Of a DNA stretch of 33,394 nucleotides, positions 21,505 to 31,615 are shown piece after piece. Made by a program: the position numbers and the translations under genes. This DNA comes from Nemertoderma westbladi (Eukaryota > Xenacoelomorpha > Nemertodermatida > Nemertodermatidae), in assembly GCA_032718475.1 (NCBI GenBank), contig JAUCBJ010003211.1, forward strand, positions 1-33,394, given 5' to 3'. Position 1 is the stretch's first letter; each line of letters starts with the position of its first letter. Under the pieces are notes generated by a model that saw nothing but the letters and a program-made list of their open reading frames with translations, did not search any database and had not been told where the DNA came from.

Positions 21505-22210
21505 ACTCCCGCCATTCCCACATTACCATCTTCCTACATTCCTATCTCCCCATACACTCACCCACCCATCTTCCCACATTCCCATCTCCCCATACCCTCA
21601 CCCACCCATCTTCCCCTCTCTCCATACCCTCACCCACCCATCTTCCCACATTCCCATCTCTCCATACCCTCACCCACCCATCTTCCCATCTCCCCATACC
21701 CTCACCCACCCATCTTTCCATCTCCCCATACCCTCACCCACCCATCTTCCCATCTCCCCATACCCTCACCCACCCATCTTCCCATCTCCCCATACCCTCA
21801 CCCACCCATCTTCCCATTTCCTCATAACCTCACCTACCCATCTTCCTACATTCCCATCTCCCCATACCCTCACCCACCCATCTACCCATCTACCCATACC
21901 CTCACCCACCCATCTTCCCCTCTCTCCATACCCTCACCCACCCATCTTCCCACATTCCCATCTCTCCATACCCTCACCCACCCATCTTCCCATCTCCCCA
22001 TACCCTCACCCACCCATCTTCCCATCTCCCCATACCCTCACCCACCCATCTTCCCATCTCCCCATACCCTCACCCACCCATCTTCCCATCTCCCCATACC
22101 CTCACCCACCCATCTTCCCATTTCCTCATAACCTCACCTACCCATCTTCCTACATTCCCATCTACCCATACCCTCACACACCCATCTTCCCACATTCCAA
22201 TCTTACCACC
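21505..22210 (-). repeat. C-rich 32-bp minisatellite with a 304-bp higher-order repeat
   Basis: About twenty copies of a 32-bp unit (CATACCCTCACCCACCCATC then TTCCCATCTCCC), with 42-bp variants containing ACATTCCCAT. A block is duplicated at 304 bp: CCCCTCTCTCC at 21613 and 21917, CTCATAACCTCACC at 21821 and 22125. The reverse strand reads GGGTGGGTGAGGGTATGGGG, a strong G-quadruplex motif in the sense of the exchanger pre-mRNA. The unit is related to the 20500-20765 array in inverse orientation. Pro/His/Ser-rich frames of more than 240 codons come from the unit, whose phase cycles over 96 bases; they are not a gene. Confidence 0.95.
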
Positions 22211-22539
22211 GATCTACGTATCTACTGTTAGTTAACCCATTATTGAGATATTATTCGAGCTAATCAGATTCTAGCTAGGTACTGGTACATACTCCAGGAC
22301 AGCACAGGTACATCCTCCAGCATGCAACCACACCCCTGTGCATGTGCAATCGTCATCAATATTTTACTTTAGCAAGAAATCGATAACTCGAAATCGCCAC
22401 AGATATATAACAAGAGGGATGAAATTATATTGGTGTGAGTTGGGGCGACTGTACATGTTGACTACAGTACATGATAGGAGGGAAGACAGCGGCCTGCATG
22501 TGGTAGGTGGGCAGCTGACAGTGCTTCATGTTGCGTTGG

Positions 22540-22805
22540 GGAGCTTTGGCAGGGCTACATGGGGAGGAGGCGCTGGGGCAAGGCTGCCCGCTGCAGGTGG
22601 GCGTGGGAGCCTCCCACGCCCAGACCCCCAGGGGGGGTGTCAGAGTCCGGGCTGCATGGGGGAAGGGGACAGGACGGACAAGACTTCTTGAGGAGGGGGC
22701 CGGCGCTGTGTTGCAGTTTGGGATGGAAAGGGGGCAGGACTGCCATGGGGGAGGGGAGGGATGTATGGGGTGCCGTGCAGCCGTGCAGGGATGTATATAC
22801 GAGGG
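22540..22805. other. GC-rich intronic island with a 25-bp palindrome
   Basis: About 260 bases, G-rich on the plus strand and far above the surrounding GC content. It contains a perfect palindrome at 22598-22622 (TGGGCGTGGGAG, C, CTCCCACGCCCA). GGGAGGGG/GCAGGG words recur irregularly. Open frames run through several frames on both strands, as expected for GC-rich DNA lacking TAA/TAG, and show no domain. It could be a decayed G-rich repeat, a promoter-like island or an inserted fragment; I cannot decide. Confidence 0.5.
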
Positions 22806-22959
22806 AAAATTGCGATGATACCGTGTGAACACATATGCAATAAATCCATGGCAACCTATACCGGTGCAATGGTTCCCACAAAGAGCATAGCAAGGATGGG
22901 TTAAAAGGAAATTTTTAAGAAAACAATATATTTTTTCTATATGACCGTTTTATGTGTAA

Positions 22960-23175
22960 TTAATCTCGGTCACGAAAGCTTTCGAGATGGTAAACTATCT
23001 CTGCCCATGATCTCAAACACCAAATATGTGTTCAGTGGTTTTAAAAACTTAATTTAATTTAACGCATTAGACTAAGGGAAGGGTGCAGCGCGCAGGTTAC
23101 AGTGTCGGTGTTTTTAAAATTTGCGCTGGAGATCACTTTTTACCTATTGTGGGCAATGTGAACCACTAACTGAGG
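22960..23175 (-). mobile_element. Foldback family copy H, inverted partner of 17430-17640
   Basis: On the minus strand it reads GTAAAAAGTGATCTCCAGCG, AAAAACACCGACACTGTAAC, CTGCGCGCTGCACCC, TTCCCTTAG, then ACACATATTTGGTGTTTGAG. It aligns with the plus-strand copy at 17430-17640 over about 200 bases. A CGAAAGCTTTCG palindrome lies at its outer edge near 22975. Confidence 0.6.
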
Positions 23176-24380
23176 TTTTCACTAAATGGGCCATTCATTA
23201 GGAGGCTGTCCGTGTCCAGGGGCATCCCAAAGGTTCCTCGGCCGAATTTTACAAGGACTAAACGTGTTCCGAGAAAATGCGGATGTGTCAAAATACTTAC
23301 TAGTATTTCTAACTTTGACAGCTTGTGCAATGTTGTTTTGTAAACATACTGCAGGCTAGATAACAAACTAACAACATCAATTGAAACCAACTCTAATTAC
23401 TTTAGCCACAAATAAGATTAGCAGAGTGCATTGCCAGGACTGATGACGAATGTGGTTTTTTCGATATGGCAGCTGTATAGCAGTAGTACCGGTAGTGGAG
23501 CGCAGAGGCTCTGTGACAACCTCAAACCCAATTAGATAAACAGCAATTACTTACTTATTGTTGCCTCGGGCAATCGGCAATCTAGGCATAGCACACCACC
23601 GGCACCACCGTCACCCTACGCTGTGTGTTGCCTATATATTTCTGTGCATTTCGGTTGTGGGTGGATTGCATATCAGATGATGTTTCCTTAGAGTGATTGC
23701 TTTTACCAATTATTGGATTAAGCCCAAATGAAACTTGAAAGGAAACGTCTTGAGTCCCATGTCTAACTTGCCGAGGGCTTTACGAAAATGAATTGTTAAT
23801 TACCGTTCGCATTATTCACGCATCACATAAAATGAACTCTGTATATTTCAAGCTTTTCAGGGTGTGTATTACTTCCCATGCGCACTTTGTGGGGCTATAC
23901 ATAAAAATAAATTTCCTTCGAGTCCATCAATTTTAGAAAATCTCTATTTTCTAGCACATTTGCCTTTCTAAACAAAGTAAAGATATAAAATAAGTAAAGA
24001 AATCATATAAAGTTATCGATTACAATATTCGACGTATATAGTTTATTTTTATTATTATACTGAACTGAACACACCCTAGACCCTCCCACAGATCTCGACT
24101 CCTGTAGCCTTGCGTTGCGTGTTAAAGTCCTAAATGTAGGTGCGGTGCAAACATAAGCTGTGCAAATTTCATGTCACCACATCACTAGACCTTGTGTTTG
24201 AACCTTTGCCATCACGTATCTGTGGGGATGATGTTTGAGCTAGTCCATTTTCGTTTCGACGGCATTTCATAATTCTGAAAGAATATCTTCTATTTCATTT
24301 TAATTTAAATTCAAATTTGTTCTTTTAATTTTAGTATAATAAGTAGGTCGGCAGCGGAGAAGAAAGGTTAATTTCGACTG
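23176..24380. other. Intronic stretch, nothing recognised
   Basis: Mixed-composition sequence without repeats or open frames that I can support as genes. Confidence 0.55.
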
Positions 24381-24540
24381 TCCTGTAGTGTAAACGCTAT
24401 GCCGAAAACCGTTATTACGAACAAAAATTAAATTGCAACCTGTGCTCATGACTCACGTTTATGGTTGGGATAGCCTGTTACTGAACCTGCTCCTTTCCCT
24501 TAAAGCTTTTAATGGTTTTCGGCTGTCGTTACGGAAGGCT
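24381..24540 (+). mobile_element. Foldback family copy I with GCCGAAAACC termini
   Basis: The left end GTAAACGCTATGCCGAAAACC and the right end GGTTTTCGGCTGTCGTTAC are inverted repeats. Between them the family core is recognisable: GAACAAAAATTAAATTGCAA, CCTGTGCTC, GTTTATGGTTGGGATAG, ACTGAACCTGCTCCTTTCCC. Short (about 150 bp) and non-coding. Confidence 0.7.
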
Positions 24541-26657
24541 GTTACAGATTTGCAAACGATGCTTGTAATACTGAATGTGTCGTATACCATTAGGTGAGAC
24601 AATTTCAAGTTACTTATGAGTTGGCAACTAACAGCTGCTAAATTTCCGATTTATATATTTTATAGATAACACAATATTTAAGTAATAGGTTTGGTTTGTT
24701 AATAATGTAAGCTCTAACTCGCTGTAGACACGGCCACGTACGTATACGTCGTAATCAATCTCCCGACCATAACCAGGTCTCGCGTCTCCCACAAAATGAG
24801 TAAAAGTTTGCGTGCTGGGTAAAAGGTTCCACAAAACCTCATTTTTGGAACATGTGACACCCTGTGGAACCTTTGACATGGAATCACAAGCCGACATACA
24901 GCTGATGGTCCGGACGCTTCCTCATAAAGGAAGCTAAATTAATTATTCTGAGAGGGTTGCACCGTAGCCATGGTTGCACTGTTGCAATCTTTTTCTCTGT
25001 TCCACTCTGCATCTTTTGTAAGTTATTTATTTTTACTACTTGTTATTTCTTGTTATATTTTTTTTAGTTTTTTTTGTTATAGCATAGCTGTTATTTGACA
25101 TTATACTACCTTAGTGTTATTAGGTTATTTGTATTTTATACATATAATTAATGTGCTCTGCTATTGTGTTTATTTTGACGAGAGTTGGTTGTTGAGAGAT
25201 ATTTAAAGCGAAGATTTCTGTAGAGTGGAATATTGCGAATTTAACTATGTTATTTCGTACAAATTTAAATAAATATTACCGTAGTAAATAATTAATTTCC
25301 AATGTAAGAACTTGACAAAACCAACAACTTTTCTTATTAAAAACACGGTCTCAAAGTGGGCTTGACCCGGTATCTCGAAGCCAAGTCCAACGCACTACCT
25401 AATAAGTGCGCAATGCAAACTGGAAATTCTCAACAAAATAAAAATAAAAACAATGATAAAAACAAATGGCTACTAGAGCTCTCGCTAAGTGGACCTATCA
25501 AAATCACCCCCCACCCCTGTCTCTCAGAAATAAACCAGTTATGGGAACTTTGGTAAAAAAATGTGAAAATAAATGTCTGAGTGGGTCACCATTAAATAAA
25601 CTCGAGAATCTGGAAATAGAAACTCAGGATAATGAGTTAATGAGTTCTTTCATTTTATAGCTTACTCAGTTTTTAGTGTGTGGGGTTGGTGGATGGTGGG
25701 GTAAAAATTACAATTAATTATTTTCATTAAATTTAATTTAAAAAAATATATAAATATAAAGATTTTCCATTCCTCAAATAGATAGCCCTAGAAGAGTATG
25801 GGAGCAATCTCTTTTTTAGTAACAAATTAATTGAGACATTCATAATAAAAAAATAACTACAGTAATTGACAAACTTTATACTTCTGACCTTCATAAATGT
25901 TCCAGGCTTTAAAATTATAATCAATCAAAGGGATCAACGACAACAAGGATTTGGTATTTGGTTCCCCAAAAGGAAATATTATCGTAATGATTAGCCCAAA
26001 AGAACCCAACGTCAAACTAATCACTAATACAAGGTATAGCAACTACAAACTCTTTAGGGTCATAAAATATGTATATTAATTATCTCAAAACGTCGCTTCT
26101 TATACAGACGATAAATTGGCGTAAAGATGCAGCATTTCCTGCGCAAATGCTTTACAATTGTGTCTTTTTATCTGTCCTTCCATCTCATATTCACTCACAT
26201 TTCTTTATGGCTTGACATAACGACTTTTGATCAGTCAAGGTCAGTGATAACAGTGTCTCCAAGCGTGCTCGTTAACCACAGATCGTGTATCTGCGTGCCC
26301 CGCCCTAATAACTATCAGATTGCGTTTAAGCCATGGGTTAGTAATTTGTATTGCGTTGCGATTATTGGAATACAAGAACATTCTTTGAACTAGGCCTGTT
26401 GCTGTTCCGCTCTGCTTATGAGTTAAGAGCAGTAATATCGTCTATTCATTCCAATTTATCATTGAAATGGTTTGCTGTAGAATATAAAACTTGATAAAAG
26501 GTTTTCGATGATTCGTCGGCGCAATAATAGTGGGGCTGGGCTGTTGAGGCTTTTGAAGATGGTACTGTATATAATACTATTATTTTTAGGTGTAGGACTA
26601 CTCTCTGTATAATGTTTTAGTGTCAGTAATATATAGGATAAAATTAATTATAATTAC
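24541..26657. other. Intronic stretch with one hairpin and a possible tRNA-like relic
   Basis: A 12-bp-stem hairpin lies at 24822-24874 (AAAGGTTCCACA ... TGTGGAACCTTT). On the minus strand at 25355-25412, GTGCGTTGGACTTGG and CCGGGTCAAGCCC resemble the anticodon-stem and T-arm words of a degenerate tRNA-derived SINE; this is weak. No coding exon is supported. Confidence 0.4.
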
Positions 26658-27658
26658 CTTAGATTATGCAATATATGCATGTATTCCTTCTGCCTGTCCT
26701 CAACAACTTTCATGAGCGCGTCGTCAATAATTCCACCAGAGGTCTCGGCGGCTTCAACGTCATGATTGGGGACATCCAGATGATTGACAGCCAGTGGAGA
26801 CCCCTCGCCGGCCGGTGTCAGCTCCAACGATTGCTGATGGTTGTCGTATTTCAACGCAGTTGTGTGGACGCTGCCCGCTTGATACTTCTTCCGCAAAAAT
26901 TTAAACATGAATATCTTCCTATCCGCAATATAAGCGAGAACCACAAGAATTGGGAAGTAAGCAAGAGTGATAACGGCCTCCAACACGTCGATAATGCCGG
27001 GGGTGATCACAGAGATAATAAGGTAGAGCCAGACATAAGCGAAGATACTGCAGGTGGAGGTTATAAAGAACACGTGTGGATGCTGAATGCGTCGGTATTC
27101 TCCATCTGGGATGCAACTTATACAGATAGCAATGATGACGAACATATTAAAGGCAGCGGAACCCACGATAGTAGAAGGGCCGAGTTCTCCCGCCCTGAAA
27201 TCGTTGCCGATTATTTCGATGACAGATAGAAGAATCTCCGGTGCGCTGGATCCCAGAGCCATCAACGTGAGGTTCGATACCGTTTCGTTCCATATCGTCA
27301 CACTCACCGTGATTTTCTCGCCGTTTGGCCGCTTTATGACGACTTCCTTTTCCTGGGATGTTATCACCTCGATGGACGACATGAATCGGTCCGCTATGAT
27401 AGAGACCCCGAGGAAAAGGTAGCAGAGCGCGGCGAAGTATACGAAAGCGCGTGCGAGCACGTCAGCGGTGGTCATCTCGCCGTTGGTTTTCCATACCGGC
27501 AGTATCAGACCTTTCTTGCACGGTTTCGCTGTGGCATTACATTCTTTGACGGTGTTGTTTGGAGTACTACCGGTCGCACTAACGCTTGAAGAAGAGTCTA
27601 CCGCATATGCGCACGTATAAAAAGTTAATATTAGAAATACTATAAGTTGGTTGCGCAT
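26658..27658 (-). CDS. SLC8 (NCX) family: Sodium/calcium exchanger, coding exon 1 (residues 1-334)
   Basis: Encodes the N-terminal third of the exchanger. The ATG at 27658 starts a hydrophobic signal peptide (residues 1-19, cleaved near AYA-V). A short extracellular segment follows, with N-glycosylation sequons NNT (34) and NAT (41) and the family-typical CKKGLILPVW. Next come the first membrane helices (FLGVSIIADRFMSSIEVITS, 82-101) and the alpha-1 ion-binding repeat NLTLMALGSSAPEILLSVIE (129-148) with GPSTIVGSAAFNMF (160-173). The autoinhibitory (XIP-like) basic segment RKIFMFKFLRKKYQAG is at 247-262. The exon ends at AG|GTAATTA (26658|26657). The loop between the XIP-like segment and KSRAFYRIQATR is shorter than I recall for mammalian NCX1. 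A possible acceptor (TTCATTATAG at about 27681-27672) just upstream of the ATG may mean there is a separate 5' untranslated exon. Confidence 0.97.
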
Positions 27659-28595
27659 TGTATATATATGTCTATAATGAAGTGCGAATGATTATTAATG
27701 TCTTGTCTGACAATTCAATTAGTATTAATGTAAAACATTAAATCGCTCATTATATCACTTTATATCTTTCGTAACTAATAATATAATACTCCCAAATAAT
27801 AAATAACCTACATTAATAAATGCATTTTGAAGATGAATATTGAAAAGTACGGGAAAGGAATGTTGTAAATATAATATAATAAAGTTTCATATCCAATATG
27901 AAATGGTAAAGGGATGTAAAAAATATAATTGTCCATGTAAAAAATACCAGGTTTTCACTTTTTGGTGGAAATTATATTGGAGTTTTATATATGAAAAATT
28001 TGTATATTTTATCATTTATCCTTATATGAGTTTATTTCTGTCTTATAACCTGTACATATACTAATTCGTTTATTGTTTTGGTTAGTTTCAGCCCTTCTGT
28101 TACCTTTTCAGTGAAAATTGGGATTCTTCACATGGGCCAATATACTTTAATTGCAGAATTGGGGATAATTAATTGATCCAAATAAATTAATTAGTGTCAT
28201 TCTATTTTTTCATTCATTCACTCTTGCTTCCTGTTATAGGCCTAACTGCTTCCCATATAAATTTATATCCGCCAGTAATATATTTATTATTTGTCCTGTA
28301 GGCAGAAGGTTAAAATATATTGTAATAAATTAAAATATAAAATACATTTTTAACATATATTGGATTACGGGGAGGGGGGGGGGGGGTCAAGTACACATGT
28401 GAAGATGTGTAGCCCTATGTGTTTAGACCTATTATTAAATAGAAGTGTTTTTCCTATTGGAACTCTAAGAATAACAAGAAACCCATTATTGACAGTGCAT
28501 TCGCAATGATATAGATGTGTTTGTTAGTTAACCACGGCCGCCAATAACCCAAAAGTCGTCTAAAATAAGAATATAAGTTTCTGATAACCGGGTTC
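27659..28595. other. Upstream flank of the exchanger, with core relic J and a G13 tract
   Basis: AT-rich. At 28068-28118 stands TCGTTTATTGTTTTGGTTAG then CCCTTCTGTTACCTTTTCAG, a partial family core. G13 lies at 28374-28386. No TATA-type promoter can be singled out in this background. The 74-codon frame at 27840-28064 opens with TTG and is featureless. Confidence 0.5.
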
Positions 28596-30533
28596 ATGCA
28601 GGATAGCAGCTAGTGTCAATATCAGCCGCTCAATCCATCCACACTAAATATCACGCAGGATAACAGGCAGAGTCAATATCAGCCGCTCAATCCATCCACA
28701 CTAAATATCACGCAGGATAACAGGCTGAGTCAATATCAGCCGTTCAATCCATCCACACTAAATATCATGCAGTATAACAGGCTGAGTCAATATCAGCCGT
28801 TCAATCCATCCACACTAAATATCATACAGGATAGCAGGCAGAGTCAATATCAGCCGTTCAATCCATCCACACTAAATATTATGCAGGATAGCAGCTAGTG
28901 TCAATGTCAGCCGTTCAATCCATCCACACTAAATATCACGCAGGATAGCAGGCAGAGTCAATATCAGCCGCTCAATCCATCCACACTAAATACCATGCAG
29001 GATAGCAGGCAGAGTCAATATCAGCCGCTCAATCCATCCACACTAAATATCATGCAGGATAGCAGCTAGTGTCAATATCAGCCGCTCAATCCATCCACAC
29101 TAAATATCACGCAGGATAGCAGGCAGAGTCAATATCAGCCGCTCCATCCATCCACACTAAATATCATGCAGGATAGCAGGCAGAGTCAATATCAGCCGTT
29201 CAATCCATCCACACTAAATACCATGTAGGAGAGCAGCTAGTGTCAATATCAGCCGCTCAATCCATCCACACTAAATATCACGCAGGATAACAGGCTGAGT
29301 CAATATCAGCCGTTCAATCCATCCACACTAAATATCATGCAGGATAACAGGCTGAGTCAATATCAGCCGTTCAATCCATCCACACTAAATATCATGCAGG
29401 ATAGCAGGCAGAGTCAATATCAGCCGTTCAATCCATCCACACTAAATATTATGCAGGATAGCAGCTAGTGTCAATATCAGCCGTTCAATCCATCCACACT
29501 AAATATCACGCAGGATAGCAGGCAGAGTCAATATCAGCCGCTCAATCCATCCACACTAAATACCATGCAGGATAGCAGGCAGAGTCAATATCAGCCGCTC
29601 AATCCATCCACACTAAATATCATGCAGGATAGCAGGCAGAGTCAATATCAGCCGCTCAATCCATCCACACTAAATATCATGCAGGATAGCAGGCAGAGTC
29701 AATATCAGCCGCTCAATCCATCCACACTGAATATCATGCAGGATAGCAGGCAGAGTCAATATCAGCCGCTCAATCCATCCACACTAAATACCATGCAGGA
29801 TAGCAGGCAGAGTCAATATCAGCCGCTCAATCCATCCACACTAAATATCATGCAGGATAGCAGGCAGAGTCAATATCAGCCGCTCAATCCATCCACACTA
29901 AATATCATGCAGGATAGCAGGCAGAGTCAATATCAGCCGTTCAATCCATCCACACTAAATACCATGTAGGAGAGCAGCTAGTGTCAATATCAGCCGCTCA
30001 ATCCATCCACACTAAATATCACGCAGGATAGCAGGCAGAGTCAATATCAGCCGCTCAATCCATCCACACTAAATATCATGCAGGATAGCAGGCAGCGTCA
30101 ATATCAGCCGCTCAATCCATCAACACTAAATATCACGCAGGATATCAGCTAGTGTCAATATCAGCCGCTCAATCCATCCACACTAAATATCATGCAGGAT
30201 AGCAGGCAGAGTCAATATCAGCCGTTCAATCCATCCACACTAAATATCATGCAGGATAGCAGGCAGAGTCAATATCAGCCGCTCAATCCATCAACACTAA
30301 ATATCACGCAGGATATCAGCTAGTGTCAATATCAGCCGCTCAATCCATCCACACTAAATATCATGCAGGATAGCAGGCAGAGTCAATATCAGCCGCTCAA
30401 TCCATCCACACTAAATATCATGCAGGATAGCAGGCAGAGTCAATATCAGCCGCTCAATCCATCAACACTAAATATCACGCAGGATATCAGCTAGTGTCAA
30501 TATCAGCCGTTCAATCCATCCACACTAAATATT
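28596..30533 (+). repeat. 57-bp tandem array, exactly 34 units, single open frame with periodic TAG
   Basis: The array spans 1,938 bases = 34 x 57, with no net insertion or deletion. In one plus-strand frame each unit reads MQDSRQSQYQPLNPSTLNI or a close variant (T for M; DNRLS for DSRQS); the other five frames stop in every unit. Units 1, 6, 9, 12, 16, 25, 28, 31 and 34 carry CAGCTAGTG, placing TAG at base 16 of the unit; units 12 and 25 also read ATGTAG. The longest open run is between the stops at 29466 and 29967 (about 166 codons). Spacing of the TAG units (mostly 3, i.e. 171 bp) shows higher-order repeats. It starts about 0.9 kb upstream of the exchanger ATG. It is probably a minisatellite; coding use is unproven. 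Confidence 0.97.
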
Positions 30534-31615
30534 TCTGGTAAATATATTGTAGGACCAATACAAGTACAATGTGTCAAATAGCCAATAATAATATAATAAT
30601 CAATTCAACCACAGGCAATATATTATTAGTTACGTAGGCCTACTAAATCAGAAATTAATTAAAGTACAGGTACTGAAATTCAAACCTTATCTATGTGCGG
30701 AAATACTTCCTTCTGTAGGCCTAAATAATATATGGTAATAATAATATATGATTTATATATGATATCACAGAGACATAATTTATGTTTTTTTTTATTATGT
30801 ACAAATACTAAGAGCAAGAGCACTGTCGTGGCAATGCGCTGTCATGTATGTTGCCAGTAGGATAAATCATCACAAGATCAATTTATTTGAAAGGTAAAAT
30901 AAGCTTTGAGACACCAGCATTGTTATATAAATAACCTTTATCGGGAACTGTCACCTGTCAGTATTCTGCTGTAGAATAAACAAAGTAACAAATTGATAAA
31001 ATTTTATCCTGAGTTTGTGGACGACAGTATTTATTGGTACTTTTTTTCACTCATTAAATAAATACGATAAGCCATAAAATTATGATACCATCATTCTTTA
31101 TAAAAAGCGTGCGTGAGATAATCCTTACACCGCGTTATAAATAAAAATCTACTATAAATTTAATACTCTAATTAAATCAAAATAATGACAAATACTAAAG
31201 AACAAGTTACTTGTACCATCTGCTTGGCATGAATTATTAAATGCTCATTGGCAAGCTGGTGGTGTTTGTGAGTTTACAAGCTGGTGGAAGGGGGTGTGGA
31301 AGATATGCGTATCACATATAGGCAGTTGTGGTCGCAGGTTGTCGCATAAATAAATAAGAAGCTGTAAGATTGACAGCAATAGTTGTACCTAAGCCGGATG
31401 TTAGGCATAGATAGAACCACAAGCAAGTATTGGGTAATTATTCGAAGGGATAAGGAATGTTGGTGAGTCGCCCTAAGTCCCCCCTATCTGCAGTCCAGTT
31501 ATAGATCTCTCTGTCTCTGACGGAAAAACGAATAAAGGCCTAAGAATATTATAAGATATTTTCCATAGAAATGAAATCAGATTTCCGTTTAAAAATATTA
31601 CAAACAACTACTAAA
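30534..31615. other. Gene-free AT-rich stretch
   Basis: No supported gene or repeat array. AAGCTGGTGG occurs twice around 31253-31285. Otherwise AT-rich sequence with scattered TAGGCCTA words. Confidence 0.55.

Larger units (their letters stand above)
17299..26657 (-). other. Intron of the exchanger gene (9,359 bases)
   Basis: Bounded on the minus strand by donor AG|GTAATTA at 26657 and acceptor CCACAG| at 17299. The phase matches: exon 1 leaves two bases and exon 2 supplies one. It is filled with repeats: foldback copies at 17430, 18843, 20788, 22960 and 24381, a LINE tail at 19554, mirrored minisatellites at 20500-22210, 15-bp palindromes at 21176-21504 and a GC-rich island at 22540-22800. 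No additional exon was recognised in it. Confidence 0.95.

Noticed and set aside
21400-22231. Two overlapping Pro/His/Ser-rich frames of 243 and 259 codons
   Set aside because: They are the 32-bp minisatellite read in two frames; the peptide period is set by the unit and there is no start context, domain or splice evidence.
22425-22893. Several overlapping open frames in the GC-rich island
   Set aside because: Multiple frames on both strands are open at once, as expected when GC-rich DNA lacks stop codons; none shows a domain.
26666-27422. Plus-strand frames of 187 and 111 codons opposite exchanger exon 1
   Set aside because: Antisense shadows; the minus-strand frame has unmistakable exchanger motifs.
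29565-29969. 134-codon repetitive frame as a stand-alone gene
   Set aside because: It is seven units of the 57-bp array that happen to lack the TAG variant; kept as a finding about the array, not as a gene.
28596-30533. CRISPR-like array
   Set aside because: Units are contiguous 57-bp repeats with no unique spacers, in a eukaryotic genome.
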